Source: Orobanche coerulescens (taxonomy: Eukaryota; Streptophyta; Magnoliopsida; Lamiales; Orobanchaceae). From it: a stretch of 64,000 bases of DNA. The notes under the pieces were generated by a model. The model worked only from the letters and a program-made list of their open reading frames with translations. It had not been told where the DNA came from and searched no databases. Shown piece after piece: positions 44,738-54,575 of this stretch (position 1 is the stretch's first letter; each line of letters opens with the position of its first letter). The stretch lies in NCBI GenBank assembly GCA_033398695.1, contig CM065802.1, positions 202,325,096-202,389,095 of the forward strand, in the 5' to 3' direction. The position numbers and the translations under genes are program-made.

Positions 44738-45937
44738 CTAGTCAAGGTCCGCATCCGGCGGTGTCGGCGGTATCCCAAAATGCGTGCAAATGTTCTTCAC
44801 CATGATCTTGACCTCGCTCATGTCCTTCTCAAGCCTATCCATTCGAGAAGCCATCTGGGAAGAGGAGGATTCCGGACGAGGACGGGAGGAACCAAGCTGT
44901 GATGACGGACGAGGTCTAGTATGTTCGAGCCCCCTCGATGTGATCCTCTCCTCCGGTCTCGGAAGAGTGCCTCCATCAATGAGCCGATCATCATCCTTAA
45001 TATAAGCAAAGTATATCCATCCACGATTTCTCGTGCGAAGATACCTCATCGTCCGCAATGTCCCTTCAGTGACGAGGCTCCCCCTAGGAATCGGAACCCC
45101 GTGGACCCCAGACAGATCAACTCCAGCTTTCTCAAAAATTTCGGTTAAGATAGAACCAAAAGGCATTCCTGATTTTCTCTGACGATCAACTTTCGCGTAG
45201 CTCTTTTTGTGGAAAATTTGCCCCTTTTCCACGAACCATTTCAGCACAATAGACGCGAAGTTGACTTGGTGATCCTTCCACACATGATAAATAATTTCCA
45301 TATCGATATTCACAAGTCGAAGTTGAGCATTCACTTTAGGCATAAGACAACGAGTGATAGCATCATGAAGCAAACGAATGTTTATCCCAAAGTCATTGTT
45401 TTCAAACCGCCCGGAATGAACATTTAAAACGGCTTTGTCCGATAAGAAATTACGGACTTTCGACTCGTGAACACCATAGCTTTCATCACCGGACCAGTCG
45501 TTAAAGACTTCGTCCGGAGGAGCAAACTCTCCCTTGCAACGAAAACCCTCATTAGGGAGTCCAAAAATTTCCGAAAGCTTTGCTTCATCAAAAGATATTG
45601 ATTTACCACGCACAAGCGAGTTAACAACGGCAAGTCCGTCAGCATCATAAGTGACAAAAAAATTCGCATAAAACTCTTTTACACAAACTTCATAAATTGG
45701 TCGAGCAAGACTAACGAACCTATTGATCCCAAGCATATCGAAGAATTCTTCGATAGCAACACCAGCATTGTTCAGAGATTCAAAATCAAAGTGATGACTC
45801 GGAGTTACCTCTTCGTCAATAAGGATTTCGTTGAAGACTTTCATGGCTTGAGCATTCCGGAATGTTAGATCGCCGGAAGCCGTGGAGGATGATTGGGAGG
45901 TTTCTCCTCTTCTCTTTTTTCCGGTTCTGGAAGCCAT
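44738..45937 (-). CDS. Intact 399-residue Sirevirus extra ORF; plant transposon-type protein
   Basis: This is the only long unbroken frame in the window. It starts with a basic segment (MASRTGKKRRGE), then a serine-rich linker. A folded region of about 270 residues includes GINRFVSLARPIYEVCVKEF, VRGKSISFDEAKLSEIFGLP and DFGINIRLLHDAITRCLMP. A Pro/Ser/Arg-rich linker follows, then a C-terminal amphipathic helix (MDRLEKDMSEVKIMVKN). The layout of 'REFY...VRGxxIxF...I...FGLP' resembles the plant-specific 'putative plant transposon protein' domain found in uncharacterised ORFs of plant elements; biochemical role unknown. No signal peptide or membrane segment is visible, so it does not look like an envelope-like product. 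It lies after pol and has its own TATA box and palindrome array upstream (46056-46236). Its integrity against frameshifted gag-pol is notable. Confidence 0.85.
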   Translation of the reverse strand: MASRTGKKRRGETSQSSSTASGDLTFRNAQAMKVFNEILIDEEVTPSHHFDFESLNNAGVAIEEFFDMLGINRFVSLARPIYEVCVKEFYANFFVTYDADGLAVVNSLVRGKSISFDEAKLSEIFGLPNEGFRCKGEFAPPDEVFNDWSGDESYGVHESKVRNFLSDKAVLNVHSGRFENNDFGINIRLLHDAITRCLMPKVNAQLRLVNIDMEIIYHVWKDHQVNFASIVLKWFVEKGQIFHKKSYAKVDRQRKSGMPFGSILTEIFEKAGVDLSGVHGVPIPRGSLVTEGTLRTMRYLRTRNRGWIYFAYIKDDDRLIDGGTLPRPEERITSRGLEHTRPRPSSQLGSSRPRPESSSSQMASRMDRLEKDMSEVKIMVKNICTHFGIPPTPPDADLD

Positions 45938-46055
45938 GAGGATTGAATTGGTCGAAAAAAAATGAAGTTTTGATGAAGTTTGATAGGGTTTGCCGGAACA
46001 GTTCGTCGCTTGTCGCTAGGGATTTTGTAGAAATGAACAGGGAACTGACGATGGG

Positions 46056-46065
46056 TTTATATATG
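46056..46065 (-). promoter_or_regulatory. TATA box of the internal promoter for the 399-residue ORF
   Basis: The minus strand reads CATATATAAAC about 120 bp upstream of the ATG at 45937 and 18 bp downstream of the palindrome array. Confidence 0.6.
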
Positions 46066-46082
46066 AGATGGTCAACGATCGC

Positions 46083-46236
46083 TTACGTACGTTATATTCC
46101 TTTAATAACGTACGTAACGTAAAATCCTAAACTTTCTGGAGCAAAACCTGCGTTTCGTTACGTACGTAACGAACCAACCTGTAACGTACGTAAGGTCCTA
46201 TTACGTACATAATGGACCGCGTATACCGTACGTAAG
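46083..46236 (-). promoter_or_regulatory. ACGTACGT palindrome array upstream of the 399-residue ORF
   Basis: Six sites lie in 154 bp: four perfect ACGTACGT cores (TTACGTACGTTA, TAACGTACGTAA and similar) and two with one or two changes (ACGTACATAA, CCGTACGTAA). It lies between the RNase H end (about 46321) and the extra ORF, and has the same order (array, TATA, transcript) as the LTR promoter. Confidence 0.88.
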
Positions 46237-46320
46237 CAAGACCAAATGAATAGTCTTTTCCTTTCGATGATGTCCCGTTTTAAATGACCATTTAATGTGA
46301 CTATGATGAGTATGCAATAT

Positions 46321-47650
46321 TTAAAAGTGATCAGCATGTCCCATTCCTAAATTTATGCGAATAAAGTTGAAAGCTTCTTCGGGTAATGGTTTTGTAAAAA
46401 TATCCGCCAATTGTTCATTAGTACCAACAAATTGGAGACGAACATTCCCGTTTTGGACATGGTCACGAATAAAATGGTGACGAATTTCGATGTGCTTTGT
46501 CCTACTATGCAAAATGGGGTTTTTACTTAAATTATTGTATTGTCACAAAAAATAGGAGTATTTTTAAGTTCGATGCCATAATCAAGTAATTGATTTTTGA
46601 TCCAAAGAACCTGTGCACATGCACTTCCCATGACCACATATTCAGCGCTTCATTTGTGGAAGTAGCGACACTAGTCATTTCTTACTTCCCCATGAAATTA
46701 AACATGAACTCATAAAATGACAAGTTCGGTGGTGCTTTTTCTATCAATTTTACAACCACCTAAATCGGCATCACTATATGCAAAGAGTTGAAAATCAATC
46801 TGGAAGGATACCATAGGCCTAAACCGGGTATATTTTAAATATCGAAAAATTCGTTTACATGCTATGAGATGGGATTCTTTAGGATTAGCTTGAAAACGAG
46901 CACATAGACAAGTAGCAAACATAATATCGTGTCTAGATGCGATTAAGTAAAGTAAGGATCCGATCATACCTCGATCTTTTTGGTCAATGATTTACCTTTT
47001 TCATCTTTATCGAGTTTAAGAGTGGAAGACATAGGAGTGGATATTTCTTTGCAATCTTCCATCTTAAATTTCTTTAGAAGCTCATTGACGTACTTGGATT
47101 GGTGAATGAATATTCCGTCATTGAGTTGCTTAATTTGGAGTCCGAGAAAGTTTTTCAACTCTCCCATCATACTCATTTCGAACTCTCCCTTCATAAGATT
47201 TGAAAATTCCTTGGACAGAGTTTCGTTAGTTGCACCAAAAACAATATCGTCCACATAGATTTGACAAATTAACATATCATCATTTAAGACCTTAATAAAC
47301 AGTATTATCAACATTTCCTCTTTTATAACCATTTGAGATAAGAAAAGAGCTTAGACGATCATACCATGCTCTCGGAGCTTGCTTTAATCCATAGAGAGCT
47401 TTATGGAGCTTGTACACATGATCCGGATGATCATAGTCTTCAAAACCCGGAGGTTGCTTGACATAAACTTCCTCTGGATGATTCCATTTAGGAACGCACT
47501 TTTACATCCATTTGATGGAGTTTGATCTTCTTGTATGCGGCAAAGGCACGAGAGAAGACGAATAGCTTCAAGACGAGCAACAGGAGCGAACGTCTCTTCA
47601 TAGTCCAAGCCTTCTTCTTGATTATAACCTTGGGCGACCAACCTCGATTT
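46321..47650 (-). pseudogene. pol: Sirevirus reverse transcriptase and RNase H
   Basis: The minus strand encodes the RT start ([21 protein letters not shown] near 47640), catalytic YVDD at 47247-47258 within IYVDDIVFGAT, EFEMSMMGELKNFLGLQIKQ, and STPMSSTLKLDKDE. MIGSLLYLIASRHDIMFAT, YSDADLGGCKIDRKST and the RNase H end (RTKHIEIRHHFIRDHV, QLADIFTKPLP) follow, with the frame ending near 46321. At least five small indels break the frame between motifs. All motif blocks are present in order, so the damage is small-scale. RT copies RNA to DNA in particles; RNase H removes the RNA. Confidence 0.9.
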
Positions 47651-49400
47651 ATTTTTAATAGGAGACCATCATCATCGGTTTTGATTTTATGAACCCATTT
47701 GGTACCAATGATTGATTTGCCTACGGTGCGGAACTAATTCCCAAACTTTATTTCTTTCGAATTGGTTTAGCTCTTCTTGCATAGCAATAGCCCAATTCTC
47801 ATCATTTATGGCCTCATCGATGTTCTTTGGTTACGTAAGAGAAATAAATGCAATATTGTTAATACAATCATTTATATTTCTCCTAGTTCGTACACCTTCA
47901 TCGATTTTTCCGAGAATTTGTTCCATCGGATGGTCTTTCACATTTGCCCAATCTTTAGGAAGGTTGTAAGTATTTTCCTCTGTTTGTCCGAGCTTACGTC
48001 GAGCTTCTCCAATTCCTTTGATACTTCGGATACTTCTTTAGCCGGAACCATACCGCATCATCATCAAAAACAACCTTTCTCGGGGTAAAAGCGTATCATC
48101 GAATTTTACATGAATGGACTCTTCTACCGAGCCTCTTCTACAATTAAATACACGATAAGCTTTACTATTAGTAGAATAACCAAGAAATATTCCAATATCG
48201 ATTTAGAATCGAATTTACCCAAATTGCCTTTTCCATTATTATGAATGAACACTTTACACCCAAATGGATGAAAATAAGATAAATTGGGCTTTTACCTTTA
48301 AAAATCTCATAGGAGTCATCATTTTATTTCTCCCGAGATGGACACGATTTATAACATAACAAGCGGTGTTAACGGCTTCGGCCCAAAAGTATTTAGGAAG
48401 ACCATACTCGTTGAGCATTGTTCGGCTCATTTCTTCTAGAGAGCGATTCTTCCTCTCGACAACTCCATTTTGTTGAGGTGTCCGAGGTGCCGAAAAGTTG
48501 TGCCCAATACCATATTTATCGCACCAATCTTCAAAGAGATTAGAATCAAATTCTCCACCATGATCGGTTCGAATGGCGATAATCGGTAATCCTTTTTCCT
48601 TCCGGTAACCTTACACCACTTAACAAACTCGTTAAAAGCATCATCTTTATTGGCTAAGAATTTTACCCAAGTAAATCTTGAAAAATCATCGACAATAACT
48701 AAGGTATAAAGTTTACATTAGTCCGGCATGTCGAGACGGACCAATTAAATCCATATGAATTATTTCAAGAATGCGACTAGTGGAAATTTCCATTTTGGTT
48801 TAAACGAGCCTCTTGCATGTTTACCTTTAATACAGGCCTCACAAATGTGGTCTTTTCTAAAATTCAATTTTGGTAGACCACGAACAATATCATTTTTGGC
48901 CAATTTTGAAAGAAGTGGTAAAGAGGCATGTCCCAATTTTCGGTGCCAAACAACGGCATTTTCATCGTATGAAAGTAGACATTTTTCGTTAAACGAAGAT
49001 TCATCTTGGAGATCAACAATGTAAATATTTCCATAGCGATTTCCAATAATATCGTTTTGCTCTTTTCTCATTGCCGTGCAATGCGTAATTTCAAAAATTA
49101 GTTTAAGACCGGTGTCACATAATTGGGAAACACTTAGGAGATTATGGCAAAGTCCATCAACAAATAGAACATTTTCAATAGTGGGTAAAGGTTTCTTACC
49201 AATTTTACCTGTCCCTTTTATTTGGCCCTTTTTATTATCGCCAAATGTAACACAGCCACGATCTTCCTTTTCGGCTCCGTGAAGAGATGTTCATTTCCAC
49301 TCATGTGGTTTGAACATCCACTATCAACATACCATTTATTTGATAATGTTGTCTTCCTTGCTTGTACCTACAAAAATCATTTTCTTCCGTTTTATCGGTA
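47651..49400 (-). pseudogene. pol: Sirevirus protease and integrase
   Basis: Protease has WYVDSGCSNHMSG near 49310-49336. The pre-integrase zinc region (VVWHRKLGHASLPLL, CEACIKGKHARGSF) is at 48760-49000. The integrase core follows (LDLIHMDLIGPSR, LYTLVIVDDFSRFTWVKF, a decayed FGTTFRHLGHLNKME..), then the C-terminal extension and linker to RT. Frameshifts occur about every 200-300 bp. The order and motifs match Ty1/copia, where integrase precedes RT. Confidence 0.85.
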
Positions 49401-49405
49401 CCAGG

Positions 49406-51029
49406 CTAATTTGGGTCTGAGGAGTTAGATATAAAAACTTGATTTTTAATAACGGTCCCTTTTGGTACCCAAATTTGCTTAACCTTTATAGTACGTCTAG
49501 AGTTTCGACAGTAGGTTTCGGTATGTCCAGGTTTTAAGCATTTTGGACATGATGGGATACCCGTTTTCAAAGTGTCCGAATCTTTTGTGGTAATTTCTAA
49601 GGACTTTTTCATCGGGAATGAATTATATCCAAGTCCTTGTTTTGAAAGAGAAAATTTTTGACCAAATAATAATTGCTCGAATTTGTCATTACCACATGAA
49701 AATTTTCGACATAAAGTTTAAATTCTTTCCGAGTCTTATGCAATTCATCTTTCAGAATTTTCTCAGTTTCCAAGCAATTTGTATGATCAATAGAAACTTC
49801 CTTGTTTTTCAATAATTTAGCATTTTCAATTTCAAGGAGTTTTATTTTCTTTTTCAAATTTTTTATTGCTATTGCAAGCCTTTTCGTATTCATTATTTAG
49901 AGATTCAAAAGCATCAAGTAGTTCTTCATGAGAATCACTAACCTCGACTTCTTCGTCACTCTCTTCGGATGCGCGGGCCATAAGAGCAAGATTGGTTTGG
50001 ACTTGTGGTTCATCATCCTCATCATCGTCACTCCATGTGGCGACATAAACCTCCTTCTTTTTGAACTTTTCATGAGGTGGTTTTGATGAACTTATTGGAG
50101 CAAAGAAGACGACAATCTTTTGCAAAATGGCACAGAACGCCGCACCTTCGACAAGTGTTGTCGAATTTTTGTTTTGAGGGAAGTGAGTCTTTTGGATTCA
50201 TCCCTTGATTCTTGCTTGATATCTCTCCGCCGCCTTTGAAGAAGATTTTTAAATTTCTTTATGTTTTTGGCATAGAAGGCGGTTTCTTCGTCCTCTTCTT
50301 CGATAGGTTCATCCTCTAGGTCGCTTTCTTCTTTGGCCTTGAAAGCGATAGTCCTTTCTCTCTCCTTAGGGTTTGGTTTGAGCTACGAGATTTGATGACG
50401 ATCTCATAATTGATGAGAGATCCGATGAGAGCGCCGAACTCTATTGTATTAAGGTCTTTCGACTCCATAATAGCCGTAGCAGTGGCGTCCCATTCTCTTG
50501 GTAGAGACCGAAGGATTTTCTTGGCTTTATCACTACTTGATATCGGTTTCCCGAATGAAGCTAGCCCATTTGTGATTGCCGAGAAACGGTCAAGCATAGT
50601 GGTGATGCTTTCTTCTTCTTTCATGGTGAAGAGTTCATAATCGTGAAGAAGCATATTGATTTTGGTTTCCTTCACTTGACTCGTACCTTCATGGGTGATC
50701 TCTAGCATTTTCCAGATTTCTTTTGCCGTCTCGCAGGAAGAGATTCTATTGTGATCTTCTGGATTGAGAGCACAATAAAGCAATTGAGTGGCTTTACTGT
50801 TGAAGTGATCGTTCTTCCAGTCGGCATCGTCGTACTCTTCGAAACTTTTGAGAGAGCCATCCGATTTCTTAGGAATGGTAGGTCCAAGGGCAATGACCTT
50901 CCATATTTCAATATCGTGAGCTCGGATGAAGATGGACATCTTCTTCTTCCATGTCATAAAGTTTGAACCATCGAAGAAAGGAGGGCGATTGAGAGCATTG
51001 CCTTCAACGGAGGAGTGGATAAAGGCCAT
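49406..51029 (-). pseudogene. gag: Sirevirus Gag
   Basis: Gag starts at ATG 51029 and reads in one frame for 237 residues (PPFFDGSNFMTWKKKM, CETAKEIWKMLEITHEGT, LHDYELFTMKEEESI, MLDRFSAITNGLASFGKP, LRSLPREWDATATAI). After frame changes it has an acidic region (EESDEEVEVSDSHEELLDAF), a heptad-rich segment (about 49609-49893: KRLAIAIKNLKKKIKLLEIE) suggesting a coiled coil, and a zinc knuckle CPKCLKPGHTETYC at about 49507-49550, then VKQIWVPKGT. Long Gag with a coiled coil between core and knuckle fits Sireviruses. Damage is by small indels only. Confidence 0.9.
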
Positions 51030-51074
51030 TTGGATCTTTTCTCTAGCGGGTGTTAATCCGGTGATAAAGAGACC

Positions 51075-51086
51075 GCTCCGATACCA
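51075..51086 (-). promoter_or_regulatory. Primer binding site of the Sirevirus
   Basis: The minus strand reads TGGTATCGGAGC, two bases inside the 5' LTR edge at 51089. Confidence 0.9.
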
Positions 51087-51599
51087 GTTGTTAAATTGAT
51101 ACCGCCACTAGAAGGGGGGGTTGAATAGTGCGGTTAAGAGTATTGTACTCTTTTTCGTGCGGAAGCAAAAATAGCGGAGAATAAAAGTGCAGAAAAGAAA
51201 GAACACAAGGAATTGTTCGAGAGGTTCGGCTATTAACGAAGCCTACGTCCCCTACCTAGTTTTATCGACTAGGACTTTTCTTAGAACTTGGAATTTGCAC
51301 TTTCTAGTTTAGTGCCAACTTCTTACAACTTCTTGATTTCCGGGCTCAAGAACAACCTCACAAAAACACTCTTGTTTTTCTAGGTACAAGATAACCAATA
51401 CACAAAATAAGTGCGAGTAGAAACTCGGCTTTCACGATATATCGCTCTAAGATACAAGAATGAAGATTGGAAATTATAGAACAAATCTTCTCGTATCACA
51501 ATCTAGAATAAGAATATCTCTCAGAATGTTTGCTTGATATTGCTTGAGTATGCTAGTAAGCTCAGAATTCTTGTGTATCTTCAATCTCCATGAAGGTGG

Positions 51600-51609
51600 C
51601 TATTTATAG
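51600..51609 (-). promoter_or_regulatory. TATA box of Sirevirus 5' LTR
   Basis: The minus strand reads CTATAAATAG about 40 bp downstream of the nearest palindrome. Confidence 0.7.
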
Positions 51610-51648
51610 CCTTCTTGAGCTCAATTTCCCGTTGGAACAGTATAAAGG

Positions 51649-52032
51649 GTTACGTACGTTATATGATGCTGATTACGTACGTTACGTACGTTACGTACGT
51701 TATATGAGCCGAATAACGGCCGTAATGAAAGTGCCGAAACTGTCCAGTGAAATATGATGAAATGCGTTACGTACGTTATAAACCTCCTGGTTACGTACGT
51801 AATATCCTGGTCAAAGATCCGTTGATTGAGACGACTTGTTGCAACGGCTAGTGGCTTTTCCAACGGTCAGAATAATTCAAGCCTTACGTACGTTATATAA
51901 TCCCGGTTACGTACGTTACCTGTACAGAAAAACTTACGAAAATAGTGAATGTTACGTACGTTATAAGAGATGCGTTACGTACGTTAACTATAGAATGTTA
52001 CGTACGTTAATGTGATATATTTTACGTACGTT
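51649..52032 (-). promoter_or_regulatory. ACGTACGT palindrome array, Sirevirus 5' LTR
   Basis: Twelve perfect ACGTACGT cores, mostly as TTACGTACGTTA, with three in direct succession at about 51671-51702. Confidence 0.93.
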
Positions 52033-52120
52033 AACTGAAGAGAAAGTATGTTTTAAGTAAATTTTGGTTTTAATAACACATCATCAAAAACGATCTAAAA
52101 AATATTGTTCCAACAAGGTT

Positions 52121-54450
52121 CTTGGATTTTCGATCTCCATTGGTTGAGTGTCGATCGTCTCAATGTTATAAATAGTATGGGAAACGTTTAAAGGGGAAGT
52201 TACGACACAGGAGTAATTCGAACATTTCTTTGCCATTAGCTGGTCTCCTTTTACAGTACTGACCGTCCCATCGGTAGTGGGGAACTTGATACAGTAAAAG
52301 AAAGAAGAGGCGACCGCCTCAAAGGTTTCTAGAAAGGGGCGACCTAGGAACCCATTATAGATGCTGGGCCTATCTATGATTACAAAATTGAGGTTCCTAG
52401 TGATCTTAACCTTGGGATCGTAACAGCATATTAGCTCGACAGAGAGCTTGATCCTTCCATAGGCTTGGACCGTGTTGTCGCCGAACCCTTGAAGCATGGT
52501 ATTAAATGGCTTGATGAACTTGGTCAGGTTGCCGAGCTGGTCCAGAGAAGATTTGAATATGATGTTGCAAAAGCTCCCATGGTCAACCAGCACGCGGTCG
52601 ACCATTTTCCCAAGGATACATGCAGAGATTACCAATGCATCCTCTTTGGGGCACTGCACTCCCTCCCTATCCTTGTTGGAGAAGGTGATAAGCGCGTCTC
52701 TAGAGATGGTCGGCTCTGGGGGCACCACGACATGGACTTCGGCGAACGCCCTCAGCTCGGCCTTCCGCTTTCTATTTGATATGGTGAAAACCGGGGAAAG
52801 ACCTCCGAGGTTTCCACCTCCCGACTGAAGCATATTGATCCGGCCGTCGGGGTTGATCAGAGGGATCGACTCGTCTGAGTACTCTGGCTCGGTTTGCTCG
52901 ATCCTGGCGACTGGATTGGGAGGGATTCTGTCGTTCTGTCGGTGATCGCGCCCCCCGGCCCTTTCTGCTCGGGGTTCTGGCTTGATCACCAAATTGTCCA
53001 ACTTGCCTTCCTCGAACAATCTCCAGAGTTGTCTGAGGAGGTCGCGGCACTGGCTGGTGTTGTGGCCGGGACTTTTGTGGTAGGCACAAAATTTGCTGCG
53101 TTCCAGATGACTATTGTCCCTCATCAGCTTCGGCTTGCTAAGCCACTCGCGCCCCTTGATGGCGTTGAAAATATGGGCCGGAGACAGATTGAGGTTGCGG
53201 AGGAGGTGAACTTCCACATCCTCAAAGGCCTTGAACTCACCAGGCGGCTTTGCGACCGCCTTTCTTGGTTTGGCGACCGCCTTCTTCGGGATGGTAGATG
53301 GCGCCTTCCTTTCTCCGGTAGATCCCTCGCCTAAGCCAAGGGAGAGCATCCTCTGCCTGGCCAGAAAGTCGGCGACCTTGACGCGGAAGATCGCATAGGT
53401 CGGGGGGATGTCCTTCGTGAGGTGCCTGAACATGGGTGAATGGCCATAGAATCCCCCTAGGACCGAGTAGAGGGCGAGCTCATCGCTAATGGGCTCGCCG
53501 GTGAGGACTATCTCATCCACCCGGTCGATGTAGTCTTCATCGGGCTCGTCCTTCCCCTGCCTGATTTTCATCATGCGGTGGGGGCCTTCTGGCCGAGCAA
53601 CTTTGGCGGTGAAATACGACGTGAAGTCATTCGCCAGTTTCTCAAAACAGTTGATTGAGCGTGGTGGCAATGAGATGTACCACCTATGGGCAAGATCGTC
53701 CAATGTTAATGGGAACATTCGGCACTTCGTCGCGTCCGATGCCCCGCATCCCGTCATGTAGATCCGGAACTTGCTCAAGTGGGTCTCAGGATCCGATCTC
53801 CCCTCATATAGAGGTGTTTGAGGAGGAGCGATCTTCGGTTGCACGGGGTAAGCTCGATCTGGACCGCGAGTGGCTCACTTGGTCCGGCGATCGATCTCTT
53901 GGCGCTTGCCCCAGTTTCAATGAGCGCCTTCATTTCGTCAAGCTGGCGCTGCATTGCGGGCATCGCTGTGGCCTGACTGCTCGCGGTTTGGCTCTCGGAG
54001 CGGGAGCCGAGGCAATCATGTATCGAAATCCTGGCCCCGTGGTAGATGACGAGATCTCTGCCGCCGAGCTCAATTCTTGGGCGAGCGGGAGCGAGACGGC
54101 CGACCTGTCTTTTGGAAGTTGGATGCGCCGAACTCCTGGTGATGGATTCGGACTCCGATGTCTCACGGCTGGGGCCCGAATGCCCGGGTCGCCATGAGGG
54201 ATCACTCCCTAGGCGGTTGAAGACGGAATCGTCCCGCCTTACGAGCGCCTTTTCCTGCGGCTCGGGGCTTTTTGATGATTTCGCGACATATATTCTCCTC
54301 GATCTGTTCCGTGGTCTGGAAGCTGTCCCTCAGGGGCGGGAGTGAGAGTCTAGCGTCGCCACGGTCGCCTTCGGCCGCACGGTCTGGGCCGGAATAAGGT
54401 GTCCGGCGGATCGTAGGGTGGCCCTTTTCGAGGTCGTGGCAGACGTCATG
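52121..54450 (-). pseudogene. gag: Tat-clade gypsy Gag-protease
   Basis: Gag starts at about 54450 (MTSATTSKRAT...), with an early stop and frame change near 54340-53850. From 53844 a frame of 586 codons runs to the Sirevirus insertion site. It contains the Gag core (TPLYEGRSDPETHLSKFRIYM, DLAHRWYISLPPRSI, VARPEGPHRMMKIRQGKDE), a zinc-like motif (FCAYHKSPGHNTSQC), and protease around DRVLVDHGSFCNIIF. YNGFLGRPFLETFEAV, typical of Tat Gag-protease, follows. The last ~10 codons of the open frame run into the LTR end. The opposite strand shows open frames at 53655-54197 and 52894-53334, but these are shadows of this gene. Confidence 0.9.
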
Positions 54451-54556
54451 ATTCTGGAGGTTTTTCTTTGAAGAACAGTGAGTGTTTCTTCAAGTATATG
54501 CTACGGAGAACAGTGAGTGTTCTTCGAAACGGTCGGAAAGAAAGTGAAGGTAGATC

Positions 54557-54573
54557 CCCTTCTTATAGCGCCA
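54557..54573 (-). promoter_or_regulatory. Primer binding site of the Tat element
   Basis: The minus strand reads TTGGCGCTATAAGAAGG next to the LTR. Tat/Athila elements use TGGCGCC-type sites complementary to other tRNAs than initiator Met. This copy has diverged after TGGCGC. Confidence 0.5.
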
Positions 54574-54575
54574 AT

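Larger units (their letters stand above)
43343..52115 (-). mobile_element. Complete Sirevirus (Ty1/copia), TSD AGGTT (8,773 bp)
   Basis: The LTRs begin TGTTAAATTG and end GTTCCAACA on the plus strand, and the perfect target duplication AGGTT lies at 43338-43342 and 52116-52120. On the minus strand the order is 5' LTR, tRNA-Met PBS, gag, protease, integrase, RT, RNase H, an internal promoter, a 399-codon extra ORF, several polypurine-like boxes and the 3' LTR. RT and RNase H motifs (IYVDDIVFGAT, MIGSLLYL...CLCARFQ), the large Gag with a coiled coil, the extra 3' ORF and the repeated polypurine boxes fit Sireviruses. It inserted into the Tat element between protease and RT. Gag-pol carries many frameshifts, while the extra ORF is intact. 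Confidence 0.93.
51089..52115 (-). repeat. 5' LTR of the Sirevirus (1,027 bp)
   Basis: Right LTR with TG/CA ends. Twelve intact ACGTACGT palindromes lie at 51649-52032, upstream of the TATA box (CTATTTATAG, 51600-51609) on the minus strand. It is the presumed promoter of the element. Confidence 0.95.

Noticed and set aside
52894..53334. 146-codon plus-strand frame
   Set aside because: Antisense shadow of the Tat gag-protease frame.
53655..54197. 180-codon plus-strand frame
   Set aside because: It is antisense to the Tat Gag gene, in GC-rich coding DNA, with no family similarity.
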